From JBFXAM01 sp050184295 (GTDB lineage: Bacteria > Planctomycetota > Phycisphaerae > UBA1845 > Fen-1342), in NCBI GenBank assembly GCA_050184295.1, contig JBFXAM010000010.1:1-64000 (forward strand): a stretch of DNA of 64,000 nucleotides. Direction: 5' to 3'. The position numbers and the translations under genes were made by a program. The notes under the pieces were generated by a model. That model did no database searches and was not told where the DNA came from. It saw nothing but the letters and a program-made list of their open reading frames with translations. The number at the start of each line of letters is the position of its first letter. Positions within the stretch are counted from its first letter, which is position 1. This document shows positions 25,528 to 33,449 of this stretch, piece by piece.

Positions 25528-26415
25528 ATGACCCAACGCGTATGCTGGTGGTGCGACGCCCTTGCTTGTGCGGTCCTCGCGCCCGCGATCGCTTCCGCCG
25601 ATGCCACAATCAGCGGCCCCGGCGCCGCTGCCGCGACCGGGCTTCAGTACGGCGTGGCGCAGACCACGGCCCCAGCCCCCGCTCCGGCGCGCGCCGAAGG
25701 CGGCTCGATGTATCGCGGCACCAGCGACTTCTACAACGTCCGCGAGGCCTTCGCCAACCAGCGACAAGGCGAGTGGGAGTTTGAATTCGGCGGCGCCTGG
25801 CGCACCGACGACAGCGAATCCGACGACGATTTCGCGCTGTTTGGCAACATCAAGTACGGCATCACCGACCGCTTCTATGTCGAGCTCAGCGCGCTGCCGA
25901 TCAACCTCGGCGACGGCGGCGATGGCGGCGCCGGCGACATTGGACTCCTCTTCTTCTACCAGTGCATGGACGAGACCGATTGGCTTCCGGCCTTCGGATC
26001 CTGGATCAGCGGACGATTCCCCAGCGGCGACGGCTCCTCCGGCGTCGACGGCACGCTCGGCGGCGCGTTCACCAAGACGCTCATGCCGCGCCTGCGTGGT
26101 CACCTCCAAGGCACCATTACGACGGCCAACGGCGACCGCGGCCCCGACGAGTACGACCGTCGCGACTTTCAATGGGGCGCCGGCGTCGGCATCGACTACG
26201 AGATCGACGAAAAGACCTACGCGATTCTGAACTACACGAACACCGTGAGCGACGAAGTCGGCAACGGCAACCTGAACGTGCTCGAGGTCGGCGTCACGCA
26301 CAACATTGTGCCCGGCCAGCGCCTCCGCGCGGCCGTCGACATCGGCCTCGACGACAACGGCGAGACGCCCAATTTCGTTGCGAAGTTCCTGTGGGCCATC
26401 GACTGGGGAACCTGA
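25528..26415 (+). CDS. Outer-membrane beta-barrel-like protein
   Basis: The ATG at 25528 has AGGAG 8 bases upstream and gives 295 residues with a signal peptide (about 1-25, ALACAVLAPAIASADA). After a Pro/Ala linker, alternating strands such as GEWEFEFGGAWRTDD, ALFGNIKYGITDRFYVELSA, TYAILNYTNTVSDEV, LNVLEVGVTHNIV and NFVAKFLWAIDWGT suggest a small beta-barrel in the outer membrane, similar in style to transporter/MetA-pathway phenol-type barrels. No family can be named with certainty and the substrate is unknown. It stands alone between dus and the convergent phosphoesterase gene. Confidence 0.7.
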   Translation: MTQRVCWWCDALACAVLAPAIASADATISGPGAAAATGLQYGVAQTTAPAPAPARAEGGSMYRGTSDFYNVREAFANQRQGEWEFEFGGAWRTDDSESDDDFALFGNIKYGITDRFYVELSALPINLGDGGDGGAGDIGLLFFYQCMDETDWLPAFGSWISGRFPSGDGSSGVDGTLGGAFTKTLMPRLRGHLQGTITTANGDRGPDEYDRRDFQWGAGVGIDYEIDEKTYAILNYTNTVSDEVGNGNLNVLEVGVTHNIVPGQRLRAAVDIGLDDNGETPNFVAKFLWAIDWGT

Positions 26416-26544
26416 TCCGCTTCTTCGCTTCTCTTTGGAAGCGCCACAACGCGCCGGGACCGCGACTCGCCCGTCGCTTCGCGGTGTCGCCGGTCCGCCT
26501 TGTGGTCTCCTTGGGCAGCGAGCGCGCACCGCCGCTGACGCCCG

Positions 26545-27822
26545 TCACGCCGTCAGCACCAGTTGAGTAATCTCCGCCGGCGCGCCGATCCGCATCGGCG
26601 GCCCCCAGAATCCCGTTCCGCGCGTCACGTAGATCTGCGTCGTCTCCGTGTGCGCGTGCAGGCCGGCGAGATACGGCTGTGCGAGCAGGACGAGTGCGCC
26701 GAACGGCCACAGTTGCCCGCCGTGCGTGTGCCCCGAAACTTGCAGCCCAACGCCGTGGCGCGCCGCGTCGTCGATCATCCGCGGCTGATGCGCCAGGAGG
26801 ATCAGTTCGCGCTGCGCATCGCGTCCGGCGAGGGCGGCGCCGACGTCCGGACGGTGTCGCGGATTGAATCGCCCGCCGTGCAGATCGTGGACGCCCGCGA
26901 GATCGAACGTCGCGCCGCCGCGGTTCCGATCGCCGACCGCGACGCGCTCGTTGGCGAGCACGCGGATGCCGAGCGTGGGCAGGTGCGCGAGCCACGCGTC
27001 GGCGCCGACGTAGAACTCGTGATTTCCGGTCGCGAAATAGACGCCGTGCGCTGCGGCCAGTCGCGCCAGCGGCTCGATGTCGTTCGCGATCCGGGCCGGC
27101 GTGTTGTCGACCAGGTCGCCGACGATCACGACCGCGTCGGCGCGCAGGCGGTTCGTCTGCTCAACCACCTGCTCCACAAACTCTCGCCCCAGAACCGGCC
27201 CGATGTGCAGGTCCGCCAGTACCGCGATGCGAAAACCCGACAACGCCCGCGGCAGACGCGCCAGCCGCACCGGCACTTCCGGCGTGCGAATGTCACTGGA
27301 CAGTGCTTCGCGCACACCCCAACCATTCAGCCCGCCGGCGCCGACGAACGCGGTCCCCGCGCCCACCCGCGCCAGAAACACGCGCCGGCCGACATCGACC
27401 CGTCCGCAATACCGCGGTTCGCCGGCAGTGATTGTCACGCTCGCCCGCGCGACTTTCTCCGCGGCATGCGCGGGCGCCGCGTTGACGCCGCCCCGCTCCG
27501 CCGGTCGCCGCCCCGCTAGCGCCAGCAACCCCCAAAGGACATCCCAACTGACCAGCAACAGCACCGCGTAAAAGACGAAGCCGAGCCATACAAACGCCGC
27601 GTACACCAGCGGCGCGAACGCCTCGAGCCGAAACGCCCGAGCCCCGACCAGCGCCGTGGGAATCAGCACACCGCCGGCGACGAGCACGCCGGTCACGACT
27701 CGCCGAACCAACCGCGGCGGAGCTGTGTCGCGGACTTTCCGCTTCCACAGATACCAGTGGGCCAGCGCCAGCACACTGCCCAGCACGGCCAGGAAGATCG
27801 AGAAAGCGACCCCGCGCGTCAC
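26545..27822 (-). CDS. Membrane-bound metallophosphoesterase (YkuE/YaeI-like)
   Basis: The GTG at 27822 has GGAG 8 bases upstream and gives 425 residues; an ATG at 27879 is a longer option. Three to four membrane segments occupy about 1-105 (VAFSIFLAVLGSVLALAHWYL; VVTGVLVAGGVLIPTALVG; PLVYAAFVWLGFVFYAVLLL). The calcineurin-like catalytic domain starts near 205 and has all metal-binding motifs: ADLHIGP, GDLVDN, GNHEFY, LAHQPR and SGHTHGGQLWP. Relatives hydrolyse membrane-linked phosphoesters, for example UDP-diacylglucosamine-like substrates or phospholipids; the substrate here is unknown. It is divergent from the VanX-like gene 144 bases away. Confidence 0.9.
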   Translation of the reverse strand: MTRGVAFSIFLAVLGSVLALAHWYLWKRKVRDTAPPRLVRRVVTGVLVAGGVLIPTALVGARAFRLEAFAPLVYAAFVWLGFVFYAVLLLVSWDVLWGLLALAGRRPAERGGVNAAPAHAAEKVARASVTITAGEPRYCGRVDVGRRVFLARVGAGTAFVGAGGLNGWGVREALSSDIRTPEVPVRLARLPRALSGFRIAVLADLHIGPVLGREFVEQVVEQTNRLRADAVVIVGDLVDNTPARIANDIEPLARLAAAHGVYFATGNHEFYVGADAWLAHLPTLGIRVLANERVAVGDRNRGGATFDLAGVHDLHGGRFNPRHRPDVGAALAGRDAQRELILLAHQPRMIDDAARHGVGLQVSGHTHGGQLWPFGALVLLAQPYLAGLHAHTETTQIYVTRGTGFWGPPMRIGAPAEITQLVLTA

Positions 27823-27966
27823 GGCGGATTCTCCGGTGGCTTCGGGCGCCGGTCCCGCGCCGGCGTGCTCAACGAACATTGTATGACGTGCCCCCGTTAC
27901 GCCGCGCGACCGGCGCGGCCCTGTCGCGGTTGACGAATCGGTCCGGCGGCGCCAAAAAACGGCGAC

Positions 27967-28518
27967 ATGGACCTCGCTCCGCTCGTCGACATCGCGATCG
28001 TGGACCCGCGCATCCGCATCGACCTGCGCTACGCCACGGCGCGTAACATGTTTGGCGTGCCGCTCTATCCGCTCGCCCGCGCGCTGCTCCGCGCGCCGGT
28101 CGCGCGGAGACTGGTCGTCGCGCAGAACGCGCTCGTCGGCGAGGGGTTTGGACTGAAACTGTGGGATGCGTATCGACCGCTCAGTGTCCAGAAGCGACTG
28201 TGGGAGCACCTGCCCGACCCGAACTTCATCGCCCCGCCGACGCGCGGTTCGCGCCACAACCGCGGTGCCTCGGTCGATGTGACGCTCGTGGACGCGGCGG
28301 GTGCCGACGTGCTGATGCCCACCGAGTTCGATGAGTTCACGCCCGCCGCCCATCGCCGCTGCCCGACCGTCGCGCCGCTCGCGGCGCAGCACCGCGACCT
28401 GCTCGACGACGCGATGCGGGCCGCCGGCTTCGTGGGGATCGAAACGGAATGGTGGCACTACGACGCACGCGATTGGGAACGCTATGGGCTACTCGACGTG
28501 CCGCTCGACGCGGTGTGA
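27967..28518 (+). CDS. D-alanyl-D-alanine dipeptidase (VanX/DdpX-like, M15D)
   Basis: This zinc peptidase hydrolyses D-Ala-D-Ala. In cells without vancomycin resistance genes it recycles murein dipeptide. The 183 residues match the family length (about 180-200). The zinc ligands are visible: His97 and Asp104 in SRHNRGASVDVTL and His164 in ETEWWHYD, with Glu161 as catalytic base. Arg70 in WDAYRP is the conserved substrate-side arginine, and MPTEFDEFTPAAH is typical of VanX. No vanH/vanA-type ligase or dehydrogenase lies nearby, so a resistance role is not supported. There is no signal peptide, suggesting a cytoplasmic location. Confidence 0.92.
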   Translation: MDLAPLVDIAIVDPRIRIDLRYATARNMFGVPLYPLARALLRAPVARRLVVAQNALVGEGFGLKLWDAYRPLSVQKRLWEHLPDPNFIAPPTRGSRHNRGASVDVTLVDAAGADVLMPTEFDEFTPAAHRRCPTVAPLAAQHRDLLDDAMRAAGFVGIETEWWHYDARDWERYGLLDVPLDAV

Positions 28519-29162
28519 CTCGTCGTGCCTACGGCGCGGCGTGGCCAAGCCGAGACCGCGCGATTGGCGAGTTGACACGCGAGCGGCGCAGCGAGATCAA
28601 GGGAGACGCGTCGTCGAATCCGGCGACCGGAATCGTGACCGGCGACTGAAGTCGCCGGCTACTCTCGCCCGCCCTCCAGGCGGACACATCGGCCCACGTC
28701 TCATCCGAGCGGGCGAGGATACAAAGCAGGTCAGGCACGTCGTCGACACCGGCGACTGAGGGCAAGTCCGGCGACTGAAGGCGAGTCCCACGCCTGAGTT
28801 GAGACCGGCGACTGAGTTCGCCGGCGACGGAGTTCGCCGGCGACGGAGCTCGCCGGCTACATTCGCCCGCCGTCCGAGCGGAGTCGTTGCCTCGCACCTG
28901 ATCCGAGCCAACGCCTCGGCAGGCGATCCGCAGTCCGCACATGGCGCACCACTGCTGAATCAGTCGCGCCCTGGATCGCGCCTCCGATTGCGCATCAGGC
29001 GGCGTGTTCCGCCACGCCAACAATGCCGGTGTGTCACGAGCCCGCGCTGCAACTCGCCCGGCGGGCGCACGAACGTAGCCGGACGCTTCAGCCGCCGGTA
29101 TCGCACCCGCCCCCTTTTCACTTTTTCAACTCTTGCCGCGGTTCCCGCATTCGCACCGGCGC
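28519..29162. repeat. Repeat-rich intergenic region, no gene
   Basis: This 644-base gap holds degenerate copies of a palindromic unit, CCGGCGACTGAAGTCGCCGG and variants, at about 28639, 28749, 28769, 28804, 28822 and 28839. Two copies (near 28640 and 28840) continue into a similar downstream arm of the form GGCTACTCTCGCCCGCC... or GGCTACATTCGCCCGCC..., separated by about 200 bases. The unit folds on itself (GGCGACT/AGTCGCC). Frames across it are low-complexity and not credible. It is an extragenic repeat cluster between convergent genes. Confidence 0.65.
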
Positions 29163-30104
29163 CTACGGCTCGAGCACGAGAATGCTGAACGTCGCGTTAT
29201 TCCGCTCGCCGTCGATCCGCCGAATATCCACGCGCACCGTGAGCGTGGGCGGCGTGGCGTTGAGGTCCATCCCCGCGATCAGGTACTGCGCGAACAGCAG
29301 ACCCGACACGCCCGCTCCGCCCGCCGCGCTCGTCGTCTGGCGAATCGTGATCAGAACCGGGAAGTCGTTCGGCGACAGCAGCGCGAGATTGCCGCGCGCG
29401 TTGGCGAGGCTGCACACGACGAAGTAGCGCCCCACGAAGTTCGGGTCGAGCGTCGAACTGATGATCGTTGTGCCGCTCTGGCGCGAGCCATCACTGTTCA
29501 CCACGCCGCGCGCGATGACGCCGGTCAGATCCTCGCCGTCCGCGCCCGGTTCACCCGGCGCGCCAGGCTCCCCGGGCGCGCCCGGTTCACCGTCCGCACC
29601 CTGACAATCGAGCGCGTCGAAGTTCCCGTCCCCATTCGCATCCTCGGCGGCGTCCGCCTGTCCGTTGCCGTTCAGATCCCAGCACGAAACGCCCGCCGGC
29701 CCGGCGGCGCCGTCGGCGCCGGACGCACCGCCGGCGCCCTGACAATCGGTCGCGTTGAAATCTCCGTCGCCGTTGCGATCCTCGTCGGTTTGTCCGGTGC
29801 CGTCGCCGTTGAGATCCCAGCAGCTCACGCCCGGGGCACCGGGTTCGCCGCGCGCGCCCTGGTCGCCGGTCTCGCCCTGCGGACCGACGGTGTCAGGCTC
29901 GACGACCGTGCCGGGATCGGGGCGCGTACTGCTGTCATCCGCATTGTCGTTCGCATTGTCCTGCGCGTTCACCGAGACCGCGGCGGCAAACCAGAGCACG
30001 TCGAGCAGGCTTGAGGCCGCGATGTCCTTGCAGTCGAACCGCACATCGCCGAGCAGAAGCCCGATGGAGAAAATGCCGAGTAAGGGGGCGCTGAACAGGC
30101 GCAT
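29163..30104 (-). CDS. Secreted collagen-like protein with calcium-loop repeats
   Basis: The ATG at 30104, preceded by GGGGAGG, gives 313 residues with a signal-like hydrophobic start (MRLFSAPLLGIFSIGLLL) and a second hydrophobic stretch to about 50. Gly-X-Y triplets (GPQGETGDQGARGEPGAPG; GEPGAPGEPGAPGEPGADG) are interrupted by two related 33-residue units opening GVSCWDLNGDG and GVSCWDLNGNG. Each unit contains EF-hand-like DxNGDG loops and two Cys. The C-terminal 110 residues form a beta-rich globular domain (ATFSILVLEP end). Known collagen-like bacterial proteins are surface fibres; the calcium loops suggest cation-dependent folding. Function unknown. Confidence 0.75.
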   Translation of the reverse strand: MRLFSAPLLGIFSIGLLLGDVRFDCKDIAASSLLDVLWFAAAVSVNAQDNANDNADDSSTRPDPGTVVEPDTVGPQGETGDQGARGEPGAPGVSCWDLNGDGTGQTDEDRNGDGDFNATDCQGAGGASGADGAAGPAGVSCWDLNGNGQADAAEDANGDGNFDALDCQGADGEPGAPGEPGAPGEPGADGEDLTGVIARGVVNSDGSRQSGTTIISSTLDPNFVGRYFVVCSLANARGNLALLSPNDFPVLITIRQTTSAAGGAGVSGLLFAQYLIAGMDLNATPPTLTVRVDIRRIDGERNNATFSILVLEP

Positions 30105-30445
30105 GGTGACCTCCCCGAGAGTCGCGGCCTTGCGGCCGAGATGTCGCGAGCCGAGGGCTCGCGCAGATGACGCCGAGTGATCCCAGCACGCGGCAGCATC
30201 ATCCCGAGGAATACTATTCAACGTCCATGTGGCTTGCCACGCGCTCCGCGGCTGCGGCCGGCAGCAAACGCTTTCGCGCGCGACGTCGCGGCGCGGACAC
30301 GTGGTTGCCGCCAGACCGAGGGACCGCGGACATGCCGGAGCTTGGTAGCGTAGCGACTCAAGAACAACCGCGCGTTCGATACGGGGAGCTGCGGCGCCCC
30401 GGATCCAGAAGGCGGAGTTGTCTCCACGGACCTTCAGCAGCGACG
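30105..30445. other. Intergenic region with one strong hairpin
   Basis: This gap holds the leader of the collagen-like gene. A perfect 8-bp stem CGCGAGCC/GGCTCGCG with a 3-base loop lies at 30145-30163, about 40 bases upstream of that gene's start codon. An 11-base palindrome GAATACTATTC occurs near 30212. Open frames here are not credible. Confidence 0.45.
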
Positions 30446-30772
30446 CTATCGCAACCACACGTCCGTGCGCTGCGACACACTGCTGCGGTAGTAGCTCCCG
30501 CCCAGGCGGTCAAAGAAGAGCTGATCGTCGTAGATGGTCTCGTCGGAAAACGACGGCTGACCGAAACGATACCCGATCGCCGCCGCCGGCCGTTCGCCGC
30601 GCTCGATCTGCGTTGCGAGCCAAGCGTCCTGGGGTGTGCGACCGAAGACGAGATTCGGCGTGCGCGCTGGCTCACCGCGCCGGACCCACGGCTCGACCAC
30701 CGCGGCGTGCGGCGTCGCGGCGCAGCCGAACAGGCTCGATGCAAGCACGGCGATCCAGGTCGCGTGTTTCAC
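30446..30772 (-). CDS. Small putative lipoprotein
   Basis: A GTG-started frame of 108 residues begins MKHATWIAVLASSLFGCAAT, a clear lipoprotein signal with lipobox SLFGC at 14-18. The mature part (90 residues) is hydrophilic, with ERPAAAIGYRFGQPSFSDET and a Tyr/Arg-rich end (GGSYYRSSVSQRTDVWLR). I recognise no family. There is no clear ribosome site, and its neighbours are the collagen-like gene downstream and the GH109-like gene, all on the minus strand. The signal peptide makes it more likely real than the shadow frames around it. Confidence 0.6.
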   Translation of the reverse strand: MKHATWIAVLASSLFGCAATPHAAVVEPWVRRGEPARTPNLVFGRTPQDAWLATQIERGERPAAAIGYRFGQPSFSDETIYDDQLFFDRLGGSYYRSSVSQRTDVWLR

Positions 30773-30908
30773 AACGATTGTACGGCGCGGCGGCAGGCGC
30801 AGGTCAACCGTGAACCCTCACGAGCGCGCCGAACCGCGCCGTTCCGGGCCCGGCGCGACTTATTCTGAGACGCGCGCCGTGCTTCAGCGTGTTCGGCCGA
30901 CGCCGCGC

Positions 30909-32366
30909 CTAAACCGCGACGACGCCCAGCGGCGGCCGCGCCGCCCAGCGCCCGCGCGTGAAGTCCGGAAAGTCAACCGATCGGCTCCGCCGCGCCGTCG
31001 ACTGTTCGCTGAGTTCGCACACGGCGCTGATGGCGGCCGCGTCGTATACATCCATGTCCAGCGGCTCGCCTTTCAACAGACATTGAACCAGCCGGTAATT
31101 TTCCAGAAAGTCCATCCCGCCGTGGCCGCTGGTCGCGCTGGTGGTCTCCGTCTTGCGCCACAACGGGTGCTCGCAGTCGTCGGCGAACTGCTCGTACAGA
31201 TTCTCCCAGCGATGGGCCGGGCTGCGCCCTTCGATGTGCGCGCGCGCCGGGCCCGGATAGCCCTGCACCAAGCCGCGCGTGCCCTGCACCATCACGATCC
31301 GGCTATACGGGCGCGGAACGTTCGTGTCGTGGACAACATAAACCGTGCGGCCATTCGCGGTCTTGATGAGCGACACGTTGACGTCGCCGAGCACGAACGA
31401 CTCGCGACGGCGTGGATCGTCAGGCTGGAGCCGCTCCTGCTGCCAGAGTTGCAGGCCGCGCGACGGGCTGCTCATTGAAACGAGGTAGTCGAAGCGATCG
31501 CCGCGATTGATGTCGAGGCACTGTGCGATGGGCCCGAGCCCGTGCGTCGGGTAGAGGTTGCCGTTGCGGCGTGTGGAGTGCGCGCGGCGCCAGTAGCCTT
31601 CGTACGTCTCGTTGAACTTCACGTCGCGCAGGTCGTGCAGATAGCCGCACTCCGCATGCAGGAGTTCGCCGAGCAGCCCCTTGCGGACCATGTTGAGGAT
31701 CATCATCTCGGTGCGGTCGTAGCAACAGTTTTCGAGCATGACACAGTGCTTGCGCTGCGTCTCGGCGGTCTCGACCAGTTCCCAGCAGCCGTCCAGCGTG
31801 TACGCCGCGGGCACCTCCACCGCCGCGTGCTTGCCGTTCTTCATTGCCGCGATGCATCCGGGCACGTGCCACTCCCACGGCGTGGCGTGGTAGACGATGT
31901 CGAGGTCTTCCTCGGCGCAGAGGCGCTCGAAATCGCGCGGCCCGCGCGCGTAGCCGGCCGGCCGCCGCCCGGTCGCTTGCTCCACCTGATCCTGAACGCG
32001 CGCGACCTTCTCGGGGAGCACGTCGCAGAGCGCGAGAATCTCGGCCCCGGGCACCTTGAGCAGATGATTGATGTGATTCGAGCCCATGCCGCCAAGCCCC
32101 ACGAACCCGATCCGCACACGCTCCATCGGCGGCGTCCGAAACAACTCGCCGGCGCCCGACGACGCGGCAGGCGCGCCGCGCGGCGCCGCGCCACGGCGCT
32201 CGCCAGACGCGCAGCCGGCGAGCCCGAGCGCGCCCGACAGCCCCGCGAGCGCCCCGAGCCGCAGAACGTCGCGGCGCGTGGGCACGGCATTCGCTGCGGA
32301 AGCCGGCGCGTTCGGCGCGGCGGGTTCAGTACCGGGCGGTGTGGTTCCGACGTCATCGGCGGGCAT
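30909..32366 (-). CDS. Gfo/Idh/MocA protein, GH109 alpha-N-acetylgalactosaminidase-like
   Basis: The ATG at 32366 (GAGGA upstream) gives 485 residues. A twin-arginine-type lipoprotein signal is visible: TRRDVLRLGALAG with a Cys after GALGLAG (about 30-52). The NAD-binding Rossmann domain starts near 83 (VRIGFVGLGGMGSNHINHLL). The second half contains LENCCYDRTEMMILNMVRKG, LLHAECGYLHDLR and YPTHGLGPIAQCLDINRGDRF, a pattern characteristic of GH109, which cleaves alpha-GalNAc by an NAD-dependent redox mechanism. Other Gfo/Idh/MocA activities cannot be excluded. It is divergently paired, 98 bases away, with a nucleotidyltransferase and a NahK-like kinase, suggesting GalNAc release and reuse. Confidence 0.82.
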   Translation of the reverse strand: MPADDVGTTPPGTEPAAPNAPASAANAVPTRRDVLRLGALAGLSGALGLAGCASGERRGAAPRGAPAASSGAGELFRTPPMERVRIGFVGLGGMGSNHINHLLKVPGAEILALCDVLPEKVARVQDQVEQATGRRPAGYARGPRDFERLCAEEDLDIVYHATPWEWHVPGCIAAMKNGKHAAVEVPAAYTLDGCWELVETAETQRKHCVMLENCCYDRTEMMILNMVRKGLLGELLHAECGYLHDLRDVKFNETYEGYWRRAHSTRRNGNLYPTHGLGPIAQCLDINRGDRFDYLVSMSSPSRGLQLWQQERLQPDDPRRRESFVLGDVNVSLIKTANGRTVYVVHDTNVPRPYSRIVMVQGTRGLVQGYPGPARAHIEGRSPAHRWENLYEQFADDCEHPLWRKTETTSATSGHGGMDFLENYRLVQCLLKGEPLDMDVYDAAAISAVCELSEQSTARRSRSVDFPDFTRGRWAARPPLGVVAV

Positions 32367-32464
32367 GATGGTCCTCGGGCGAAGTGTTGCGCGTGGGGTC
32401 CACGGCGGAACCCCGCACGACAGCGTACACCGATCGCGGCAGAGTTCCAGTAACATCGCGAACC

Positions 32465-33442
32465 ATGTCGACCGCGCTCGTCATTCTCGCCGCTGGGCTG
32501 GGCGCGCGCTACGGTGGTGCGAAGCAGTTCGAACCCGTCGGTCCCGACGGCGCGACCCTCATGGACTACACGGTCTTCGACGCGCTGCGCGCCGGCGTCG
32601 AACGCGTCGTGTTCGTCGTGCGCCCCGAGCTGCTCGACGCGAGCCAGCGACTGTTCGACCCGCGCTATGCCGACCGCGTCGAGGTCCGCTACTCGATCCA
32701 GTCGCTCGATGACCGCCCGACCGCACGTCGCGCGCCGGTCGATCGCCGCAAGCCGTGGGGAACCGGTCACGCCGTGTTGGCGGCGGAGCGCGCCGCGGGC
32801 GGGCCGTTTGTCGTCGCGAACGCCGACGATTTCTACGGCCCAACGTCGCTCGCGCGCGCCGTTCGATTCCTGCACGCGGCGCGGAACGAGCCGAGTGCAT
32901 CGCGGCACGCTGGTGCGGGGCGCGCGCCAACCGCGACGGCGCCACCCGGGCGCCACGATCACGCGCTCGTCGCGTTCCGGCTTCGCGACACGCTCAGCAG
33001 CGCCGCCCGCGTGTCGCGCGCGGTCTGCACGGTTGGAGGCGACGGGATTCTCTCCGCGATCACCGAGCGCACCGGGATCGAACCCGCGGGCGCGGACGCA
33101 ACCGCTGACGGGCTGGTTGCAGGGCGCGAGCGCCTTGCCGGCGACGCGCTCGTGTCCATGAACCTGTGGGCGTTTCAGCCGCCGATCTTCGACTCCCTGC
33201 GCGCCGCATTCGCGAGCTTTCTCGACGAGCGCGGCGACGATCCGCGCGCCGAGTTCTTTCTTCCCGCTGCGGTTCAGAGCGCGATCGCTTCCGGCGCGGC
33301 GCGCGTGCACGTCCTGCCGACCACCGATCGCTGGTGCGGGCTCACCGCCGCGGCGGATCGGCCGATCGTCGAACGTGTGCTGCGCGAGCACGTCACGCGC
33401 GGCGACTACCCTGCGCCGCTCTGGCCGTCTCCCGCGGAGTAA
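32465..33442 (+). CDS. Sugar-1-phosphate nucleotidyltransferase
   Basis: The 325-residue product starts MSTALVILAAGLGARYGGAKQFEPVG. The LAAGLGARYGG...K pattern is the NTP-binding signature of sugar nucleotidyltransferases. KPWGTGHAVLAAE and VANADDFYGPTSL follow, the latter marking the metal/sugar site, and VSMNLWAFQPPIFDSL lies near 235. Such enzymes join a sugar 1-phosphate to a nucleotide. The next gene, 7 bases downstream, encodes a NahK-like kinase, so the likely substrate is GlcNAc/GalNAc 1-phosphate giving a UDP-sugar; this is inferred from context. The ribosome site is weak, and the frame is open upstream of the chosen ATG. Confidence 0.82.
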   Translation: MSTALVILAAGLGARYGGAKQFEPVGPDGATLMDYTVFDALRAGVERVVFVVRPELLDASQRLFDPRYADRVEVRYSIQSLDDRPTARRAPVDRRKPWGTGHAVLAAERAAGGPFVVANADDFYGPTSLARAVRFLHAARNEPSASRHAGAGRAPTATAPPGRHDHALVAFRLRDTLSSAARVSRAVCTVGGDGILSAITERTGIEPAGADATADGLVAGRERLAGDALVSMNLWAFQPPIFDSLRAAFASFLDERGDDPRAEFFLPAAVQSAIASGAARVHVLPTTDRWCGLTAAADRPIVERVLREHVTRGDYPAPLWPSPAE

Positions 33443-33449
33443 GCACACG

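Noticed and set aside
27967..28518. Vancomycin resistance gene
   Set aside because: VanX-like motifs are present but no vanH, vanA-type ligase or regulators occur; a murein dipeptide recycling role is more likely.
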